Part shown: in pieces, positions 5,528 through 8,091 of the stretch
How positions within the stretch are numbered: the first letter of the stretch is position 1
Layout: each line of letters begins with the position of its first letter
Source: Deltaproteobacteria bacterium
GTDB taxonomy: Bacteria > Desulfobacterota_B > Binatia > UBA9968
Length of the DNA: 8,091 nucleotides
Reading direction: 5' to 3'
NCBI GenBank assembly: GCA_005879255.1
Contig: VBKY01000433.1
Coordinates: 1 to 8,091 of the forward strand
Program-made: the position numbers and the translations under genes
Notes under the pieces: generated by a model
What the model saw: the letters and a program-made list of their open reading frames with translations, nothing else
Databases searched by the model: none
What the model was told of the DNA's origin: nothing

Positions 5528-5539
5528 ATTGCTCGCGAG
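5494..5539 (+). repeat. 46-bp intergenic repeat, copy 2
   Basis: Ungapped match of 37 of 46 to 1852-1897, ending in CTAAATTGCTCG and a CTCGCGAG palindrome. Similarity appears to continue weakly upstream. It lies about 185 nt past the 83-aa gene, as copy 1 lies past the 177-aa gene. Confidence 0.5.
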
Positions 5540-5705
5540 TCTTGGCACTCGCATCAAATTCTTTCACGGACAGTCATCGCTTAAATTCTTTACTGCGAGA
5601 TGTTCTCACGCAGAGTATTCAACGCGCGTCGGTTAAGGAGGCGGTAAAGGACGTGCTCGTTGATATTTTGGAATAGCGTGACGATGTCATGATCGCGATG
5701 AAGCG
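5540..5705. other. Stretch without a convincing gene
   Basis: An open frame from TTG 5542 to TAG 5676 encodes 44 residues ending VKEAVKDVLVDILE, protein-like at its end but without a ribosome site. The 9-mer AAATTCTTT occurs twice, 27 nt apart (5556-5564 and 5583-5591). Probably a decayed gene end; not called. Confidence 0.25.
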
Positions 5706-5765
5706 CACAACCTCTTCAAACACGGATAAAACTCGGCATCGCTCTCCAAGCTAAAGTCGACATAG

Positions 5766-5777
5766 CGACACCTGTCG
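5766..5777. promoter_or_regulatory. Candidate activator-binding dyad, copy C
   Basis: CGACA-CC-TGTCG, with the arms identical to the copy A dyad and the centre about 139 bp upstream of the predicted start at 5911. A GTCG half-site precedes it with a 6-nt spacer, as in copy A. Confidence 0.55.
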
Positions 5778-5884
5778 ATAAGTCGTCAAGGGATCGTCAT
5801 CACCACCTGTTCGAAGCCAAGCTGCAACATCTGAGACTCCCCTATTTCTCACATTTTTGGACGTTCCCCAACATTGATCTGTTC

Positions 5885-5900
5885 TGGCACATGCGTTGCT
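5885..5900 (+). promoter_or_regulatory. Sigma-54 (RpoN) -24/-12 promoter, copy C
   Basis: TGGCAC-ATGCG-TTGCT, the best match of the four to the TGGCAC-N5-TTGCW consensus. The predicted start near 5911 leaves an unusually long 150-nt leader before the SDR gene at 6061. Confidence 0.78.
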
Positions 5901-6001
5901 CCCGTTTTTTGTTGAATTCCAAACATGCAATGAACCCGTTCGAATGGAGCCGCCATCGTAGTCGGCTCGCCGTACTCGGCCGTGAAGACCCTACTTGAGA
6001 C

Positions 6002-6018
6002 TTGTTCGACAAAAACAA
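6002..6018. promoter_or_regulatory. Operator-like dyad before the SDR operon
   Basis: TTGTT (6002-6006) and AACAA (6014-6018) are inverted arms; a nested TTGT-TCG-ACAA is also symmetric. A weak -35 (TTGAGA, 5995-6000) abuts it, so the SDR operon may have its own local promoter and regulator site in addition to the upstream sigma-54 promoter. Confidence 0.3.
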
Positions 6019-6060
6019 TTCGATCACAGACGACATACAAACGATGAAAGGAGATCACAA

Positions 6061-6801
6061 ATGACCAATCCCCCAACTAAGACCGCCATCGTCACGGGGG
6101 CCTCGGGCGGCATCGGACGCGCCGTGGCTTTACGGCTCGCACGCGACGGCTTCGCCGTCGTCGTGAACTATGCGGGGAACGCTGCCAAAGCCGAAGGAGT
6201 CGTCAATGAAATCAAATCGGCCGCCGGGCAAGCTATCCCCGTGCAAGCCGATGTTGCGAACGCCGCCGACGTGGAGCGTCTCTTCAAGAAGACGCTGGAC
6301 ACTTTCGGCAGGATTGACGTGGTGGTGAACAGCGCAGGCATCATGCCGCTCGGACGAATCGCTGATGCCGACATCGAAGTGTTTGACAAGGTGATTGCCA
6401 CCAATCTGCGCGGTGCCTTCCTCGTGCTCCGACAGGCGGCACAGCATGTGGTTGAAGGTGGGCGCATCATCGCTCTATCGAGCAGCGTACTGGCCAAGTC
6501 GTTTCCAACCTACGGTCCATATATCGCTTCCAAGGCGAGTGTTGAGGGACTTGTTCACGTGCTCAACAACGAATTACGCGGCCGCAAGGTCACCGTAAAC
6601 GCCGTGGCCCCAGGCCCGGTCGCGACTGAACTGTTCCTCAAAGACAAGACTCAGGCGCAAATCGACCAATTCATCAAACTAGCGCCGCTCGAACGGTTGG
6701 GCCAGCCGGAGGATATCGCGAATGTCGTGTCATTCCTCGCGGGGCCCGATGGGGCGTGGGTCAATGGCCAAGTGCTGCGCGCCAACGGCGGCTTTGCATG
6801 A
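6061..6801 (+). CDS. Short-chain dehydrogenase/reductase (classical SDR), 246 aa
   Basis: NAD(P)H-dependent oxidoreductase acting on a carbonyl or alcohol group. The ATG at 6061 is chosen because AAAGGAG (6047-6053) lies 7 nt before it and the family N-terminus fits; a longer frame back to TTG 5995 adds a non-homologous tail. Motifs: cofactor-binding TGASGGIG (12-19), NSAG (90-93, usual NNAG with Ser at the second position), Asn115, catalytic Ser141 in LSSSV, Tyr154 and Lys158 in YIASK, then NAVAPGPVATELF. The VNYAGNAAKAE stretch after the second strand resembles NADP-preferring FabG-like members. It ends in VNGQVLRANGGFA as classical SDRs do. Length is normal. It is first in an operon with a second SDR (55 nt on) and an aldo/keto reductase. 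Substrate unknown. A broken relative lies at 3839-3921. Confidence 0.92.
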   Translation: MTNPPTKTAIVTGASGGIGRAVALRLARDGFAVVVNYAGNAAKAEGVVNEIKSAAGQAIPVQADVANAADVERLFKKTLDTFGRIDVVVNSAGIMPLGRIADADIEVFDKVIATNLRGAFLVLRQAAQHVVEGGRIIALSSSVLAKSFPTYGPYIASKASVEGLVHVLNNELRGRKVTVNAVAPGPVATELFLKDKTQAQIDQFIKLAPLERLGQPEDIANVVSFLAGPDGAWVNGQVLRANGGFA

Positions 6802-6856
6802 GCAGTACTTTCACTTCTGCCCAACGGCAAATTCATCCACAAGGAGAGAACCCATC

Positions 6857-7693
6857 ATGAAGAACATCATTGTCATCACCGGCGCATCGAGCGGTTTCGG
6901 CGCCCTAGCTGCGCGTGCTCTGGCCAGTGCCGATCACACCGTCTACGCCAGCATGCGCGAAACCGCCGGCCGCAATGCGCCGCAGGTCAAAGCAGTGGAA
7001 CAGTATGTGGCCGAGCACGGCGTGGATCTGCGTGCAATCGAACTGGATGTTTCATCGCAGAAATCCTGCGACGCGGCTATCCAGGAGATCATTTCAAAGC
7101 ATGGGCGCCTCGACGTACTGATCCACAACGCCGGCCACATGGTCTTTGGTCCGGCCGAAGCTTTCACGCCCGAACAACTCGCCGAGTTATACGACGTCAA
7201 TGTGCTGAGCACCCAGCGCGTGAACCGCGCGGCGCTACCTCAATTGCGCGAGCAGAAGAAAGGTCTCGTCATCTGGGTGTCAAGAAGTAGTTCAGCCGGC
7301 GGCACTCCACCCTATCTGGCACCCTACTTCGCGGCGAAGGCCGGGATGGATGCCCTAGCCGTAGTCTACGCGCGTGAACTGACGCGCTGGGGTATCGAGA
7401 GCTCGATTATCGTTCCAGGCGCTTTCACCGGTGGCACGAATCACTTCGCCCATGCCGGGTCACCCGCCGACAAGGCACGCGCCGCTGAATACGAAGCGGG
7501 TCCCTATGCAGGTTTCGCGGACCAGGTGCTCAAGGGTTTTACCTCCATCGTGCCGCCCGATGCGGATCGATACTCCCTTTGGCAAGCGACCTTTCCGCGT
7601 TCACATCGACCCGACGCAAGACGGCGCGGAAGTCGTCAATATGGTTTCGGACCGTGTCCGCGCCGAGCTGCTTCGCCGGATCGGCCTCGGTGA
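6857..7693 (+). CDS. SDR family oxidoreductase with a frameshifted C-terminus
   Basis: The ATG at 6857 follows AAGGAGA (6841-6847) by 9 nt; a longer frame from 6722 overlaps the previous gene and is not real. The catalytic part is intact: TGASSGFG (8-15), NAG in LIHNAGH, Ser in WVSRSSSAGG, YFAAK as the Tyr/Lys pair, and IIVPGAFTGGTNHF. After VPPDAD (near 7566) the frame departs from the family and ends in an Arg/Pro-rich tail (RRRGSRQYGFGPCPRR...). The expected tail, DTPFGKRPFRVHIDPTQDG onward, is present in another frame from 7569. As read here the product is 278 aa with a foreign C-terminus, likely impaired or unstable. It sits between an SDR and an aldo/keto reductase in one operon. Confidence 0.8.
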   Translation: MKNIIVITGASSGFGALAARALASADHTVYASMRETAGRNAPQVKAVEQYVAEHGVDLRAIELDVSSQKSCDAAIQEIISKHGRLDVLIHNAGHMVFGPAEAFTPEQLAELYDVNVLSTQRVNRAALPQLREQKKGLVIWVSRSSSAGGTPPYLAPYFAAKAGMDALAVVYARELTRWGIESSIIVPGAFTGGTNHFAHAGSPADKARAAEYEAGPYAGFADQVLKGFTSIVPPDADRYSLWQATFPRSHRPDARRRGSRQYGFGPCPRRAASPDRPR

Positions 7694-7730
7694 CCTGCTG
7701 GTGCCGCGGGACCTCTCATCTTCGAACTGA
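7569..7730 (+). pseudogene. Out-of-frame C-terminal part of the second SDR
   Basis: From GAT at 7569 this frame reads DTPFGKRPFRVHIDPTQDG and continues AEVVNMVSDRVRAELLRRIGLGDLLVPRDL to a stop at 7728-7730. It is the natural end of this SDR family. By comparison with remembered relatives, roughly a dozen residues between DAD and DTPFGK are missing, so this is a small deletion plus frameshift, not a single-base slip. It has no start site of its own. Confidence 0.7.
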
Positions 7731-7852
7731 TCGCCATGTAGGAGATCAATGGCGCCTATCGCAGCCTCTTTAGCGGGTGACGTCAAATAGCGCATCATGA
7801 TCGGTGTGGCAACACTCAAGCAATCGAACGGCTCGTTCGAGAAAGGATAATT
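7731..7852. other. Short intergenic spacer in the redox operon
   Basis: No terminator or strong promoter is visible, so read-through from the SDR genes into the aldo/keto reductase is likely. A 13-codon ORF (7749-7790) with a GGAG before it is too short to support as a gene. Confidence 0.4.
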
Positions 7853-8091
7853 ATGCAATATACAACTCTAGGTAATACCGGACTCCTCGTTTCGCGTCTT
7901 TCCCTGGGCACTATGACCTTTAGTGGCGGCGAGGGCATCTACAAGGTCATCGGCACTGTCGACCAAAAGGGAGCCGACGAACTGGTCAAGGCGTCGATCG
8001 ACGGCGGCATTAATTTCTTCGATACAGCAGACGTATACTCGGAGGGTGAAAGTGAGACGACTCTTGGGCAATCCTTCAAGAATCTCAACAT
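7853..8091 (+). CDS. Aldo/keto reductase, N-terminal part (cut by window end)
   Basis: The ATG follows AAAGGA (7842-7847) by 5 nt. The 79 visible residues start MQYTTLGNTGLLVSRLSLGT and contain FFDTADVY, with Asp57 and Tyr62 as the first half of the AKR catalytic set (Asp, Tyr, Lys, His), and GESETTLGQSFKN, where family members have a 'SE..LG.al' motif. AKRs are soluble (alpha/beta)8-barrel enzymes that reduce aldehydes and ketones with NADPH. The LGNTGLLVSRLSLGTMTF start is typical of the bacterial group near YajO/Tas-like reductases. Lys and His lie beyond the edge. It is probably the third gene of the operon with the two SDRs. The frame is open at the window end; product call is firm, substrate unknown. 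Confidence 0.9.
   Translation, partial: MQYTTLGNTGLLVSRLSLGTMTFSGGEGIYKVIGTVDQKGADELVKASIDGGINFFDTADVYSEGESETTLGQSFKNLN

Larger units (their letters stand above)
5706..5900 (+). repeat. Regulatory module repeat, copy C (about 195 bp)
   Basis: Full-length partner of copy A, from CACAAC near the start through AGCTAAAGTCGA, the dyad at 5766-5777, CCAAGCTGCAA (5817-5827), ACGTTCC (5861-5867) and the promoter at 5885-5900. The distance from CCAAGCTGCAA to the -24 GG is 69 nt in both A and C (68 in B). Confidence 0.8.

Noticed and set aside
5543..5558. TGGCAC in the 5540 region
   Set aside because: The -12 half reads TCAA; the GC pair is missing.
5995..6060. N-terminal extension of the first SDR from TTG 5995
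   Set aside because: No ribosome site; the added 22 residues do not resemble SDR starts, while ATG 6061 has AAAGGAG before it.
6722..6856. Long upstream start of the second SDR
   Set aside because: It overlaps the first SDR out of frame; ATG 6857 has a good ribosome site and begins the Rossmann fold.
7749..7790. 13-residue ORF before the aldo/keto reductase
   Set aside because: Too short and without recognised sequence; cannot be told from chance.

Overview
The window looks like accessory sequence from a proteobacterium, most likely an alphaproteobacterium such as a rhizobial-type Hyphomicrobiales; that placement is inference. Grounds are the moderately high GC, strong GGAGG-type ribosome sites, the protein styles (a leader-bearing Fe/Mn superoxide dismutase, a MerA-like flavoprotein ending in HIHPTVSE, a 'KARHIEPARPDLAQRIILKAQ' small protein) and -24/-12 promoters. 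Every supported gene lies on the + strand. No tRNA, rRNA, CRISPR array or intact insertion sequence is visible.

Layout. 3-668: 3' part of a Fe/Mn superoxide dismutase, probably exported. 721-1508: a long regulatory module ending in a sigma-54 (RpoN) promoter, then a gene for a secreted 177-aa protein of unknown function. 1509-1986: a gene-poor stretch with a terminator, a decayed ORF, a repeat and an operator-like dyad. 1987-3758: a 35-aa ORF overlapping the start of a pyridine-nucleotide-disulfide oxidoreductase, then an 85-aa PRC-barrel-like protein and a stem-loop terminator. 3759-4195: a broken short-chain dehydrogenase (SDR) fragment and a second sigma-54 promoter. 4196-4612: a secreted protein rich in Phe/Arg/Asp/Gly. 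4613-5308: a third sigma-54 promoter and an 83-aa small protein. 5309-6060: a flavoprotein remnant, the second copy of the gene-end repeat and a fourth sigma-54 promoter. 6061-8091: a redox cluster of SDR, SDR with a frameshifted tail, and aldo/keto reductase (cut by the window end).

The main result is regulatory. Four good sigma-54 promoters (TGGCAC-N5-TTGC type) occur within 5 kb, before unrelated genes. Three of them sit at the end of a co-linear repeated module of about 150-200 bp. Two of the three copies carry a CGACA-N2-TGTCG dyad about 139 bp upstream of the predicted transcription start, the usual place for an enhancer-binding-protein site. This suggests one RpoN activator controls a local set of secreted small proteins and NAD(P)H-linked reductases, and that the module was copied or moved as a promoter cassette. 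The fourth promoter shares the core but not the module.

The spaces between genes hold remnants of SDR and FAD-oxidoreductase genes, so this is a region of gene gain and decay. The enzymes share a redox or carbonyl-detoxification theme (superoxide dismutase, flavin reductase, two SDRs, aldo/keto reductase), but no substrate can be read from the sequence.
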